A stretch of 64,000 bases of DNA from Pontiella agarivorans (lineage in GTDB: Bacteria; Verrucomicrobiota; Kiritimatiellia; Kiritimatiellales; Pontiellaceae), in NCBI RefSeq assembly GCF_034531395.1, contig NZ_JARVCO010000002.1, positions 372,001 to 436,000 of the forward strand, written 5' to 3'. The stretch's first letter is position 1. Each line of letters starts with the position of its first letter. The notes beneath the pieces were generated by a model. The model made no database searches, was not told where the DNA came from, and saw only the letters and a list, made by a program, of their open reading frames with translations. Positions 1-8,307 of the stretch are shown in pieces. The position numbers were made by a program, and so were the translations under genes.

Positions 1-1
1 G

Positions 2-817
2 GTGGATTCAAAACTTATTCCGAAGGATTGGGCGGCCCGTCGTGTCATGGCAGCTCCGCCGGCAGGCGAAGCGACCTATTATTCCCTTACGGCGGTGGCC
101 CAGGGATTGGCTCGTTACGAGGATATGACGCGCGTGACGCTGAGCGGTGAGCCTGTGCTGACCATTGCCCGGCGGGATCGGGTGATGGAAAAGGATGAAT
201 TCTATAAACCGCTGTGCGATTACCTCAGCAAGAACGAGCCTTGGAAAAATAACGATTTCGATGTCAATATTCTGAATATTCCCCGCAATACGCGAATCCC
301 CGCGGGCGAAACCACGTTTGAAATCAAGCAGTTCGACCGGAAAACGTCAAAAGGCTATAGCGTGGCCTATGTCTCGGTGATGGTGGATGGCATGGAGGAA
401 GTCGAAGTGCCTGTGGGGATCGAAATTCAGTTTCTCAGCGAGGTGTGGGTGGTGGCGAGAAATCTCGAGCGCGGACACATTCTTACTGAATCCGACTTGC
501 GCAGTGAAATGCACGCGATCGACTCCAACGGAAATTATTTATCGAGTCAGGAACAGGTGACCGGGTATGAAGTTTCCCGTGCACTAACTGCCGGAGACCT
601 GCTCCGCAGCAATGCGGTAAGTAAGCCGCTGTGCGTCAAACGAGGTGACTGGGTGGCGATTAATGCGCTCAGCAAAAATTTACATGTCACCTTGCGCGGG
701 AAGGCGATGGCGAATGGCCGTCTGGGCGACCGCATTATGTGTGTTAACGAACGTTCCCAACGTCAGGTACTGGTTGAATTAACCGGTTCGGGCAACGGGG
801 TATTGGTCCGATTGTAG
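2..817 (+). CDS. flgA: Flagellar P-ring assembly protein FlgA (5'-partial)
   Basis: FlgA is the periplasmic chaperone for P-ring subunit FlgI. The 271 residues visible end in the SAF/beta-clip region typical of FlgA: 'RGHILTESDL' at about residues 155-165, then a C-terminal beta-rich stretch ending 'GVLVRL'. No signal peptide is visible although FlgA is exported, so the real start is almost certainly upstream of the window and the GTG at position 2 is not a start. The stop lies 8 bp before flgH, consistent with one operon flgA-H-I-J-N-K. Confidence 0.85.
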   Translation: MDSKLIPKDWAARRVMAAPPAGEATYYSLTAVAQGLARYEDMTRVTLSGEPVLTIARRDRVMEKDEFYKPLCDYLSKNEPWKNNDFDVNILNIPRNTRIPAGETTFEIKQFDRKTSKGYSVAYVSVMVDGMEEVEVPVGIEIQFLSEVWVVARNLERGHILTESDLRSEMHAIDSNGNYLSSQEQVTGYEVSRALTAGDLLRSNAVSKPLCVKRGDWVAINALSKNLHVTLRGKAMANGRLGDRIMCVNERSQRQVLVELTGSGNGVLVRL

Positions 818-825
818 GAGGTGTT

Positions 826-1416
826 ATGAAACGAATTATTGCATGTGTGCTCTGTCTGGCAACGGCGGCAATGGCTGAAGAAGGCGGGTTGGCTAAGCGG
901 ATGTATGCCGACCGTACTGCGCGTCAGGTCGGCGATCTGGTGACCGTTGCAATTGAGGAGCAATCTTCCGTTCAGAAAGATGCTTCCGACGATCGCAGCA
1001 AGTCTGCAGATGGGAATATGTCGTTCAATTTTCCGGGGATGGAAGCCAATGGAAAAGCCATGTGGGATGCGCTCAGATTGCCGGAATGGTCTGTAGGGGC
1101 CTCCAAAAATTATTCCGCTTCCGGAGGCAAAGCGAGTTCCGATGCTTTTTCTGCATCGATTACGGTGCACATCACTGAAAAGCTGCCGAACGGGAACTTA
1201 ATGATTATGGGGGACCGTAAGGTGAATATCGATGGCGATATTATTCTGTTTACCCTCAGCGGAATGATTCGGCCTGACGATATTAACCGCTCGAATACCG
1301 TACTTTCTTCACGGATTGCCGGGGCAGCGATTACCTATGAAACCGTGGGTGAGTTTGGCAAAAGCCAACGCAAAGGGCTGTTTTCACGTACGCTGGATTG
1401 GATTATCCCGTTTTAG
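826..1416 (+). CDS. flgH: Flagellar L-ring protein FlgH
   Basis: FlgH forms the outer-membrane L ring of the basal body. The 196-residue product has the family's central 'RQVGDLVTVAIEE' segment and the C-terminal 'MIRPDDINRSNTVLSS' and 'GFLS/GLFSRTLDWIIPF'-type ending. The start has an AGGAGG ribosome site (ggaggtgtt). The N-terminus (MKRIIACVLCLATAAMA, then EE) reads as a signal-peptidase-I peptide. The usual lipobox cysteine of FlgH is not evident at a plausible distance, so this protein may not be lipidated. It lies 6 bp before flgI. Confidence 0.93.
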   Translation: MKRIIACVLCLATAAMAEEGGLAKRMYADRTARQVGDLVTVAIEEQSSVQKDASDDRSKSADGNMSFNFPGMEANGKAMWDALRLPEWSVGASKNYSASGGKASSDAFSASITVHITEKLPNGNLMIMGDRKVNIDGDIILFTLSGMIRPDDINRSNTVLSSRIAGAAITYETVGEFGKSQRKGLFSRTLDWIIPF

Positions 1417-1422
1417 GAACTG

Positions 1423-2571
1423 ATGAAAATGAAAACGCAAAAAAATAGTAACCGGCTGCTTTCAATATGTTGCGTAGCCTTGTTTCTGTTGGCCCTCCCG
1501 GTGAGTGCCCAGCTTGGTGCGGCGCAGGTTCGGCTCAAAGACCTGGTTCGGATTCAAGGAGTTGAACGGATTGATCTCGTTGGATATGGAGTGGTGGTTG
1601 GTCTGAATAAGACCGGGGACAAGGATATCGAACTGGCCAAGCGGACGGTATCAAACTTGATGAAAAACTTTAATATATTCATCGATTCAAGTGATATCAG
1701 CAGTAAAAACGTGGCGGTTGTCATGGTTACGGCGTCCGTCGAGCCGTTTCATCGCAGAGGCGACCGGGTGGGTATTCAGGTGGCTTCCATGGGCGATGCC
1801 ACATCGTTGCAGGGGGGGATTTTGTTAATGACTCCTCTGTTGGATCCTGACGGAAAAACCTACGCCATAGCGCAAGGCGCACTGGTTGTTGGTGGTTATA
1901 GCGCCGGCGTAGGCGGTCCGGGGGGCTCCACAGAAACAAAAAATTTCCCGACGGTCGGCCGTATCCCCAATGGAGCAACCTTGAAATTTGACCACGATGT
2001 TGAATTCATCAAAGAGGGGAAACTTGAGCTTGTGCTGCGTCAGCCGGATTTCACGACGGCACAGCGTATTGCCGAAGTGGTTTCTTCGGTTTCCCACAAC
2101 GGATCCGTTGCCGAGGATGCCGGAACGGTACGGATCACGATCCCGAAAGATGTTCTGGAGGTCGGACTGACCAGCCAATTTATATCAACCATTGAATCGT
2201 TGCGGGTTACCCCCGATCGCCGCGCACGGGTGGTGGTTAATGAGCGAACCGGAACGGTGGTATTGGGCGGCGAAGTTATGATCAGCACAGCGATCGTGGC
2301 ACATGGTAATCTGACGGTACGCGTGGGTTCCACTCAAGGCGTGTCCCAGCCCGGCGCCTTTTCTCGAGTGGGTGAAACGGCAGTTATTGAGGATGTGCAG
2401 ACCGAGGTGGTAGACGAACCGGCCAAAATTATGGTCGTGCCTCGCACCACCAGCGTGCAGGAACTCGCCGATGTGCTGAATCAACTGGGAGCGTCGCCGC
2501 GCGATTTGATCTCAATTCTTGATGCGCTGCAGAATCTCGGCGCATTACAGATGGAACTCATAACTCTTTAG
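1423..2571 (+). CDS. flgI: Flagellar P-ring protein FlgI
   Basis: FlgI builds the periplasmic P ring around the rod. The 382-residue length fits the family. A signal peptide is visible in the first 30 residues (hydrophobic core, then 'PVSAQ'). Diagnostic blocks follow: 'VRLKDLVRIQGVERIDLVGYGVVVGL' start region, 'RRGDRVGIQVASMGDATSLQGG', 'RVVVNERTGTVVLGGEV' and the C-terminal 'ASPRDLISILDALQNLGAL'. ATG at 1429 is an alternative start two codons in. It sits between flgH and the flgJ-like gene with gaps of 6 and 8 bp. Confidence 0.95.
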   Translation: MKMKTQKNSNRLLSICCVALFLLALPVSAQLGAAQVRLKDLVRIQGVERIDLVGYGVVVGLNKTGDKDIELAKRTVSNLMKNFNIFIDSSDISSKNVAVVMVTASVEPFHRRGDRVGIQVASMGDATSLQGGILLMTPLLDPDGKTYAIAQGALVVGGYSAGVGGPGGSTETKNFPTVGRIPNGATLKFDHDVEFIKEGKLELVLRQPDFTTAQRIAEVVSSVSHNGSVAEDAGTVRITIPKDVLEVGLTSQFISTIESLRVTPDRRARVVVNERTGTVVLGGEVMISTAIVAHGNLTVRVGSTQGVSQPGAFSRVGETAVIEDVQTEVVDEPAKIMVVPRTTSVQELADVLNQLGASPRDLISILDALQNLGALQMELITL

Positions 2572-2579
2572 GTGCAGCG

Positions 2580-2846
2580 ATGAACGTATCCGCCATTTCA
2601 ATGAACGAGACCAACGCCGCCGATTTTCAGGCGCAGCAGAAACTGAAAGAAGCGTGTGACGGCGTGGAAGGGCTGTTTCTGAAAATTCTGCTCAAAGAAG
2701 GTATGCAGGGTATGCTCGAAAGTGCCGAAGGGCATTCGGGGTCGGCCCTGAGTTATGCTTTGGAGCAAACCGCCGACGAAATTGCCCGTAACAGCGATAC
2801 GGGTATTGCCGAGAACATCTATGCACAGCTTTCAGCCAACCTGTAA
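2580..2846 (+). CDS. flgJ: Rod-binding protein, FlgJ N-terminal type
   Basis: This 88-residue protein matches only the N-terminal rod-binding half of FlgJ: 'KLKEACDGVEGLFLKILLKEGM' followed by a C-terminal helix with 'LSYALEQTADEIA'. The muramidase domain present in enterobacterial FlgJ is absent, as is common outside the gamma-proteobacteria. It probably caps the growing rod in the periplasm. A separate peptidoglycan hydrolase would be needed elsewhere. It sits directly between flgI and a FlgN-like gene. Confidence 0.85.
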   Translation: MNVSAISMNETNAADFQAQQKLKEACDGVEGLFLKILLKEGMQGMLESAEGHSGSALSYALEQTADEIARNSDTGIAENIYAQLSANL

Positions 2847-2864
2847 AAAAAGCGGAGAATTTCA

Positions 2865-3245
2865 ATGAATGATACTTGTTTGATGGGCAGAATTAAAGCA
2901 CTTGAGGCTTCAGCAAGAGAGCTGCAGGACAGTTTGCTTTCGCGCGATACGGAATGTATTTGGAGCAATCTTTCCAAACAGGAGGAATCGCTTGAAGCGC
3001 TTAACCGCGTTCAGCGGGAAGCTGGGGATGGGTTGAAGGAGGAAGTTCATAATAATCCCGAAATCCGTCATCTGCTCAAGCGAAGCCTGACCGTTGTGCA
3101 GGCCAATCGGGCGTTGACGCAGCGATTCCTGGACGTGGTTGGACAGACGCTGTCGCGTCTGAGTGGCGGTGAGCCCCCGACCTATACCGGCTATGGAACT
3201 GCCGCGGTCCGCAGAGCTCCTATACTCGTGAGTCAACAAGGATAA
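2865..3245 (+). CDS. flgN: FlgN-family flagellar export chaperone
   Basis: The 126-residue product is predicted largely helical (long heptad-like stretches from about residue 10 to 100), as in FlgN, the cytoplasmic chaperone for hook-associated proteins FlgK and FlgL. Sequence identity to FlgN is not diagnostic by eye. The call rests on size, helical character and position 5 bp before flgK. The ribosome site is 'agcggag'. Confidence 0.7.
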   Translation: MNDTCLMGRIKALEASARELQDSLLSRDTECIWSNLSKQEESLEALNRVQREAGDGLKEEVHNNPEIRHLLKRSLTVVQANRALTQRFLDVVGQTLSRLSGGEPPTYTGYGTAAVRRAPILVSQQG

Positions 3246-3250
3246 ATCGC

Positions 3251-4639
3251 ATGTCTGGATTGAACGATCTTCTCCAACTCAGCGGCACCGGACTGCGTGC
3301 CTATCAAAATCAAATCAACGTTTTCAGCAATAACATTGCGAATGTCAGCACGAGTGGTTACAGCCGTCGTTCGCTCGATCTTGAAACAGGTATTCCTGAT
3401 GATGGATTGGGCACGGGGGTTCAGTCCGGCGAGGTGTCGCGGCTCTACAATATTATGGGCCGCAATGCGCTTTTGCAGGAGTTGCCGAACGCCGGTTATC
3501 ATACTGAAATGTCGACGTATCTTTCGGATCTGGAATCGCTGATCGGCGGGGGAACCGGTGGTTTGGATCAGGCCCTTAATGATTTTGAAACGGCACTGCA
3601 GGATGCGATTGCTTCGCCGGAGGATTTAGCCGCACGCACCGTATTGCTGCAAAGTGCTTCTTCACTGGCGTCTGGATTGAATCAGCTCGATAGTGCGCTG
3701 GAGAAGGTGGACAGCCTGTGGGGTACCACGGCCGATACCGTCGATGAACTCAACGGATTGACGGCTCAGCTGCAGGATTTAAATCGAAACATCACCCGTG
3801 CCGAATCGGCGGGACGATCGGTTCCGGACCTGCTTGATCAGCGCGATCAGCTTGTGCAGGAATTGGCTGCTCAGGCCAATGTGGCCGTTTCGCCGGACTA
3901 CCGCATTACGCTGGGTGGGCAGGAGCTGGTCTCTGCCGACGGACTCAATCGACAGGAGCTGACGGTGGATACCGCTAATGCTTTTTCTGTGAACGGGACA
4001 GATATAACGTCATCGGTGACCGGCGGAAAATTGGCTGCACGGGTAGCTGCGGCAGATACAGCAACGGCATTGAAAAATCAGATCAATACCCTGGCCGAAA
4101 CCCTCATTTCTGAGACCAATTCCGTTTTTGATACGGCTTATAATCTGAAGGGTGAACGTCCGGCGGATCTGGGCTACACCTTTTTTACCGGGACGGATGC
4201 AAGCGATATTGCCGTGGATACAAATCTTTACGACCCCGCCAATCCCATGGGGGCTCATCCTGAACGGGTGGCCCTTGCGGCAACACGCGCAAGTGACGGT
4301 CCGCCGCCGGTTCCCAACGCAGGTGACAATACAGCGGGTCTGTCGCTTTTTGCTACATTGGACGGATCACTCAGCGCACTGAACGATCAATCATTATCGG
4401 GGTTCTTGACGCAGATTGAAACCACGCTCGGTGGCGCGGTGAACGAAGAGACGCAACTGGCGGCCGGCAGTGCAAGTGTTGTCGAAATGTTCGACAATCA
4501 GATGCTCTCCGTCTCCGGCGTCAACCTTGATGAAGAACTCTTGAATCTGATGAGTGCGCAGAAAGCCTACGAAGCCTGCGCACGTGTGATGTCAACGGCA
4601 AGCAGCCTGCTAGACACCCTTATAACTCTCGGACGTTAA
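3251..4639 (+). CDS. flgK: Flagellar hook-associated protein FlgK
   Basis: FlgK (HAP1) joins hook to filament. The 462-residue protein has the N-terminal flagellar rod/hook signature ('SGTGLRAYQNQINVFSNNIANVSTSGYSRR', the ANVxTxGY motif at about residues 31-38) and the C-terminal coiled coil 'GVNLDEELLNLMSAQKAYEACARVM' that packs against it. Both ends are intact. The partner flgL does not follow in this window. Instead a short lysine-rich ORF begins 16 bp downstream. Confidence 0.95.
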   Translation: MSGLNDLLQLSGTGLRAYQNQINVFSNNIANVSTSGYSRRSLDLETGIPDDGLGTGVQSGEVSRLYNIMGRNALLQELPNAGYHTEMSTYLSDLESLIGGGTGGLDQALNDFETALQDAIASPEDLAARTVLLQSASSLASGLNQLDSALEKVDSLWGTTADTVDELNGLTAQLQDLNRNITRAESAGRSVPDLLDQRDQLVQELAAQANVAVSPDYRITLGGQELVSADGLNRQELTVDTANAFSVNGTDITSSVTGGKLAARVAAADTATALKNQINTLAETLISETNSVFDTAYNLKGERPADLGYTFFTGTDASDIAVDTNLYDPANPMGAHPERVALAATRASDGPPPVPNAGDNTAGLSLFATLDGSLSALNDQSLSGFLTQIETTLGGAVNEETQLAAGSASVVEMFDNQMLSVSGVNLDEELLNLMSAQKAYEACARVMSTASSLLDTLITLGR

Positions 4640-4655
4640 CCCAAGGAAAAAAGTG

Positions 4656-4793
4656 ATGAAGAAGAAGTCTAAACAGAAAGCAAAGCGGGCCAACAAACCG
4701 GCTAAAGCTCCCGTTAAGGGCAACCTCGAAGCATTATCCGATTATTTCGATTCCTACCTTACGGCTTTAGCGGTTGTGACAGCCCGGCATTAG
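4656..4793 (+). CDS. Small lysine-rich hypothetical protein
   Basis: A 45-residue ORF starts with ATG after a strong ribosome site (aaggaaaaaag, 16 bp past flgK). The first 25 residues are very basic (MKKKSKQKAKRANK...). The second half is mixed (LEALSDYFDSYLTALAVVTARH). I do not recognise a family. It could be a genuine small protein co-transcribed with the flagellar genes or the 5' remnant of a longer gene. A 7-bp palindrome at 4800-4814 follows the stop. Confidence 0.5.
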   Translation: MKKKSKQKAKRANKPAKAPVKGNLEALSDYFDSYLTALAVVTARH

Positions 4794-5208
4794 GCGAGGA
4801 TACTACCGTAGTATTTCGTGAGCGGAAAACGGGGAACGCGGATGGAAGCGGGCGGTGCTCCGTGCTGGATATGGAGTATCTCCGGTAGGGATTGTGCGGC
4901 TGGTTCTCTGTATTTTGAGATTTTGTCTCGCATAGGTGAAAGTTCTGTTGGAAGAGCTGAAGTCCGCAACGGGGTGCTTTAATTTGCCCTTACAGCAAGG
5001 GGAGGTCATGCTCGCAAATTTAACCGTCTTTCAGTCGGTTTTTCATCCAGCTCGGTTCTGTTTAGGAAAGTAACCTTTAAAGAGGTAGATCCTGTTTTGG
5101 GCATCCGGGGTTAACGGAGCCTATGCGACTTCGCCAACAAACTTCTAGCGATGACTTGCATAAATAGAACAAGTTGTCTGTTGCAATATCCGGTTTGTTC
5201 AGTATTTT
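4794..5208. other. 415-bp intergenic region between the flagellar operon and the polysaccharide regulators
   Basis: No convincing gene is present. It contains a perfect palindrome (ATACTAC-C-GTAGTAT, 4800-4814) just past the small ORF. Near the right end GAACAA (5167-5172) is mirrored by TTGTTC (5195-5200), and GTTCA (5197-5201) is mirrored by TGAAC (5210-5214) across the start of the next gene. The latter could be an operator for the regulator at 5209, but this is inference. Confidence 0.45.
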
Positions 5209-5715
5209 TTGAACATCATGAATGATGGGGCTGCGATAATTCCGGAATTGGATGAATTGGAGAGCGAGATTATTGCTCTTTTTGTCCGGGTGGCGGATAT
5301 GCTGAATCTGCCGCGTTCGGTGGGGGAGATTTACGGTCTTCTTTTTATTTCCACGGATCCGCTCTGTCTCGATGATTGCCGGGTGCGTCTCAACATCAGT
5401 AAAGGTTCCACCAGCCAGGGACTCAAAATTCTACGTTCATTCGGGGCGATCCGGGCGGTATATATTCCGGGAGACCGGAAAGACTATTATGTGGCCGAGA
5501 CCTCGTTACGGAAAATCGCGGCGGGTTTCGCGAAGGAGCAGATTCAACCGCATGTGGCGAGCGGGGAGGACCGTCTGCTCCGCATTCGCGAGCTGCTGGA
5601 TGACTGTGAATCGGGCAATAAAGCTGAGCTGACGGAAAAAGTGGAATTGCTGGAAAACTGGCAGTACCGGGCCGGAAAAACACTGCCGCTGCTTCTGAAA
5701 CTGATCGGGAAATAA
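5209..5715 (+). CDS. GbsR/MarR-family transcriptional regulator
   Basis: The 168-residue product matches the GbsR/MarR (COG1510) winged-helix family: 'DMLNLPRSVGEIYGLLFIS' leading into a helix-turn-helix 'CRVRLNISKGSTSQGLKILRSFGAIRAVYIPGDRKDYYVAE' at about residues 35-100, then a helical C-terminus. It starts at TTG 5209 or, more conventionally, ATG 5218. Neither has a clear ribosome site. It ends 3 bp before the antiterminator gene, so the two are probably co-transcribed and act as the regulatory head of the polysaccharide locus. The ligand is unknown. A short inverted repeat overlapping the start suggests autoregulation. Confidence 0.85.
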   Translation: MNIMNDGAAIIPELDELESEIIALFVRVADMLNLPRSVGEIYGLLFISTDPLCLDDCRVRLNISKGSTSQGLKILRSFGAIRAVYIPGDRKDYYVAETSLRKIAAGFAKEQIQPHVASGEDRLLRIRELLDDCESGNKAELTEKVELLENWQYRAGKTLPLLLKLIGK

Positions 5716-5718
5716 GGC

Positions 5719-6261
5719 ATGGTATTCAATTTTCCAGAGGGTCAGCACTGGTTCGCGGTGCGTTCCAAACCGAAAAAGGAGCGGGTTGCGGCATCGACGA
5801 TTGCGGCACAGCAGAGGTTGGAGGTTTTCTGTCCGCTGATCCGTTTTCGGCGCAAAACAAAGCGCGGGGCGGTTTGGTTTCAGGAAGCAATGTTCCCGGG
5901 GTATTTTTTTGTTCGTTTTGATATGGCCGAGAAGAAGCGCGCCATTGCGTATTCGACCGGTGTGTTGACGATTCCTCTTTTCAATGAGCGCTATGTGCCG
6001 ATTCCGGATGAGGTCATTCATTCGATCCGCAGAGATCTGGATGAGGACGGTTCGGTTGATGCCGCCGCTCCGCTGGAAGTGGGCGAGGAAACCACGATTC
6101 TGGACGGTTCCATGCGCGGGCTGAAAGTGACCGTGATTAAAGTGATGCCGGCGGAAGACCGGGTTGCGGTGCTGCTGGAAATGCTGGGTACCATGGTGGA
6201 AGCGGAGTTTGCGACTCATGAGCTTGAGCGGCGTAATAAACTCCGGCTGAACACGGAATAG
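5719..6261 (+). CDS. NusG/RfaH/UpxY-type transcription antiterminator
   Basis: The 180-residue protein has the NusG N-terminal (NGN) fold signature: 'HWFAVRSKPKKERVA' at the start, 'FCPLIRFRRKTKRGAVWFQEAMFPGYFFVRFD' at about residues 35-70, and a C-terminal KOW-like region 'EVGEETTILDGSMRGLKVTVIKV'. A specialised NusG paralogue at the head of a polysaccharide locus is the arrangement known for RfaH and for UpxY of Bacteroides. It likely rides with RNA polymerase to prevent premature termination in the long operon that begins with glmS. An ops-like sequence lies 90 bp downstream of its stop. It is too divergent and misplaced to be the housekeeping nusG. Confidence 0.88.
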   Translation: MVFNFPEGQHWFAVRSKPKKERVAASTIAAQQRLEVFCPLIRFRRKTKRGAVWFQEAMFPGYFFVRFDMAEKKRAIAYSTGVLTIPLFNERYVPIPDEVIHSIRRDLDEDGSVDAAAPLEVGEETTILDGSMRGLKVTVIKVMPAEDRVAVLLEMLGTMVEAEFATHELERRNKLRLNTE

Positions 6262-6275
6262 GGGTTTGGCCGGAA

Positions 6276-6296
6276 AATATCCAATGTCTGGATATT
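6276..6296. repeat. Palindrome AATATCCA-N5-TGGATATT
   Basis: A perfect inverted repeat 15 bp past the antiterminator stop. The core ATCCAATGTCTGGAT resembles the TTTCCA-N5-TGGAAA palindromes found in other gaps of this window. As RNA it would form an 8-bp stem with a 5-nt loop. Confidence 0.6.
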
Positions 6297-6350
6297 TCCA
6301 AAAAACAGAAAAATAGAGAGAAGGTTTCGGTTTTATACCGAACGACCGAG

Positions 6351-6362
6351 GGCGGCAGCGTA
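6351..6362 (+). promoter_or_regulatory. ops-like element in the glmS leader
   Basis: GGCGGCAGCGTA matches the enterobacterial ops element (GGCGGTAGCGTG), the pause and recruitment site for RfaH, at 10 of 12 positions. It lies downstream of an RfaH/UpxY-like gene and 103 bp before glmS. It is followed by a compact hairpin ACGCTT-TTA-AAGCGT (6373-6387) and a second stem CCGGAA (6392-6397)/TTCCGG (6413-6418). The match could be chance, but the context makes it worth testing. Confidence 0.5.
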
Positions 6363-6464
6363 CAAATTTTGCACGCTTTTAAAGCGTATTTCCGGAATCT
6401 GATCCTATAGGGTTCCGGGTATTGGAAGTTTTTTTAAGAAACCGAGAAGACGAGGGAATAAAGC

Positions 6465-8303
6465 ATGTGCGGAATTGTTGGATATTTTGGAAAACGCAAA
6501 GCCGCCGATATTCTGGTGGACGGGCTTCGTCGCCTGGAATATCGGGGATACGACTCGGCCGGAGTGGCCTGTCTCTATGACGGTCGTATTGATGTGGTAA
6601 AAAATCCGGGAAAAATCGCTGATTTGCGCACGAAGGTTTTTACGCAGCCGAGCGAGACGATCTCTTCTTCGCATTTGGGCATCGGCCACACCCGTTGGGC
6701 GACGCATGGACCGCCGAATGAAATCAATGCTCACCCGCATGTTGATGCTTCCGGGCGTTTTGCACTGGTGCACAACGGGATCATTGAAAACTACAAGGAT
6801 ATCCGGAAGGTGCTGGAGCAACAGGGGATTACCTGTGTGTCCGATACGGATTCCGAGGTGCTGGTTCAGCTGGTGGCTTTTCTTTATAAAGGGAATCTCG
6901 AAGATGCCGTCAGTGAAGCCTTGCAGCAGGTGAAGGGAACCTACGGGATTGTGGTGATTACCGACCATGAGCCGGATAAGCTGGTGGTGGCCCGCTGCGG
7001 CAGCCCGATTGTCATTGGTCTGGGTCGCGATGAAACGCTGGTGGCAAGCGATGCTTCAGCAATTATTCCGCACACCCGGGATGCGGTTTATCTTGAAGAT
7101 TTTGATATGGCGGTGATCACCGACCAGGGCATGGAAATGTGTAATGTGCACCGGGCTCCGGTCAGCCGGGAAGTCACTGCAATGGACTGGGATGAGGGGG
7201 CGGCCGAAAAGGGCGAATTTGAGCACTTCATGCTGAAGGAAATGTTTGAACAGCCTCAGGCGATCCGTAATACCATCCGTGGCCGGCTTGATTTTGAAAT
7301 GGGTACGGCGGTGCTGTCCGGTCTTGATTTTTCGGAACGGGACGCCGCGCAGATTAATCGCGTTCTCGTGGTGGGCTGCGGTACTTCGATGCATGCCGGA
7401 ATGGTCGGTGAATATGCCATTGAGGAAATGGCCGGAGTGAATGCCGAAGTGGAGCAGGCTGCGGAATTCCGCTATCGAAATCCGATCATTACTCCGAATG
7501 ATCTGGTGATTGCCATCAGTCAGTCGGGCGAAACGGCCGACACGTTGGCTGCTGTACGGGAAGCCCGGCAGAAGGGGGCGCTGGTGGCGGGGATTTGTAA
7601 TGTGGTGGGGTCAACCATTGCCCGCGAAACCGGACGCGGCGTTTATCTGCATGCGGGGCCGGAAATCGGGGTGGCTTCGACCAAAGCCTTTACGTGTCAG
7701 GTTTCAGTGATGCTGATGATGGCGCTGAAGATTGCGCGAACACGCCGCCTGGCCGGTCATGCCGGCACACAGTTTGCGCGCTGGATTCAGCGTATGCCGG
7801 AACTGGTTGAACAGGTGCTGAAACAAAACGATGTCATCAAAGCCGTGGCCCGGAAGTATGCAAAATGCGATCACGCCTTCTTTATCGGTCGCGGTTACCT
7901 GTTCCCGGTTGCACTGGAAGGCGCGCTGAAACTCAAAGAAATCAGCTATGTTCATGCCGAAGGATATCACGCGGCCGAACTCAAGCACGGACCGATTGCC
8001 CTGCTGGAAGAGAATACGCCGGTGATTGCGCTGCTGAATAATATTCCCGGCAAAGATAAGACCATGGGCAATGCGGAAGAGTGTAAGGCGCGTAATGCGC
8101 CGGTGATCGCGGTGGTCAGCGAAGGCGACGAAGCTGTTGCCGAAGGTTTTGACGATGTGATTGTGGTGCCGGATTGTCCGCCGGCCATCTGTCCGATTCC
8201 TACGGTGGTGGCGTTGCAACTGCTTGCGTATCATATTGCTGCTGCGCGGGGTTGTGAAATTGATCAGCCGCGTAATCTGGCTAAATCTGTAACGGTGGAA
8301 TAA
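6465..8303 (+). CDS. glmS: Glutamine--fructose-6-phosphate aminotransferase (isomerizing)
   Basis: GlmS makes glucosamine-6-phosphate, the entry to UDP-GlcNAc and amino sugars for envelope and exopolysaccharide. The 612-residue protein has the N-terminal nucleophile Cys2 (MCGIVGYFG), the glutaminase signature 'HTRWATHG', two SIS domains (starting near residues 302 and 473), and the canonical end 'PRNLAKSVTVE' with the active-site lysine at 607. No glmS ribozyme is evident upstream. As first gene after the antiterminator leader and 4 bp before cysQ, it probably opens the precursor-supply operon. Confidence 0.97.
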   Translation: MCGIVGYFGKRKAADILVDGLRRLEYRGYDSAGVACLYDGRIDVVKNPGKIADLRTKVFTQPSETISSSHLGIGHTRWATHGPPNEINAHPHVDASGRFALVHNGIIENYKDIRKVLEQQGITCVSDTDSEVLVQLVAFLYKGNLEDAVSEALQQVKGTYGIVVITDHEPDKLVVARCGSPIVIGLGRDETLVASDASAIIPHTRDAVYLEDFDMAVITDQGMEMCNVHRAPVSREVTAMDWDEGAAEKGEFEHFMLKEMFEQPQAIRNTIRGRLDFEMGTAVLSGLDFSERDAAQINRVLVVGCGTSMHAGMVGEYAIEEMAGVNAEVEQAAEFRYRNPIITPNDLVIAISQSGETADTLAAVREARQKGALVAGICNVVGSTIARETGRGVYLHAGPEIGVASTKAFTCQVSVMLMMALKIARTRRLAGHAGTQFARWIQRMPELVEQVLKQNDVIKAVARKYAKCDHAFFIGRGYLFPVALEGALKLKEISYVHAEGYHAAELKHGPIALLEENTPVIALLNNIPGKDKTMGNAEECKARNAPVIAVVSEGDEAVAEGFDDVIVVPDCPPAICPIPTVVALQLLAYHIAAARGCEIDQPRNLAKSVTVE

Positions 8304-8307
8304 AAAA

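Noticed and set aside
4860-4900. CTCCGGTAGG-like stretch resembling part of a cyclic-di-GMP riboswitch
   Set aside because: The remaining conserved core (GCAAAGCC and the tetraloop stem) is absent.
6262-6464. glmS ribozyme in the glmS leader
   Set aside because: No ribozyme core is recognisable, and the class is known mainly from Gram-positive bacteria.
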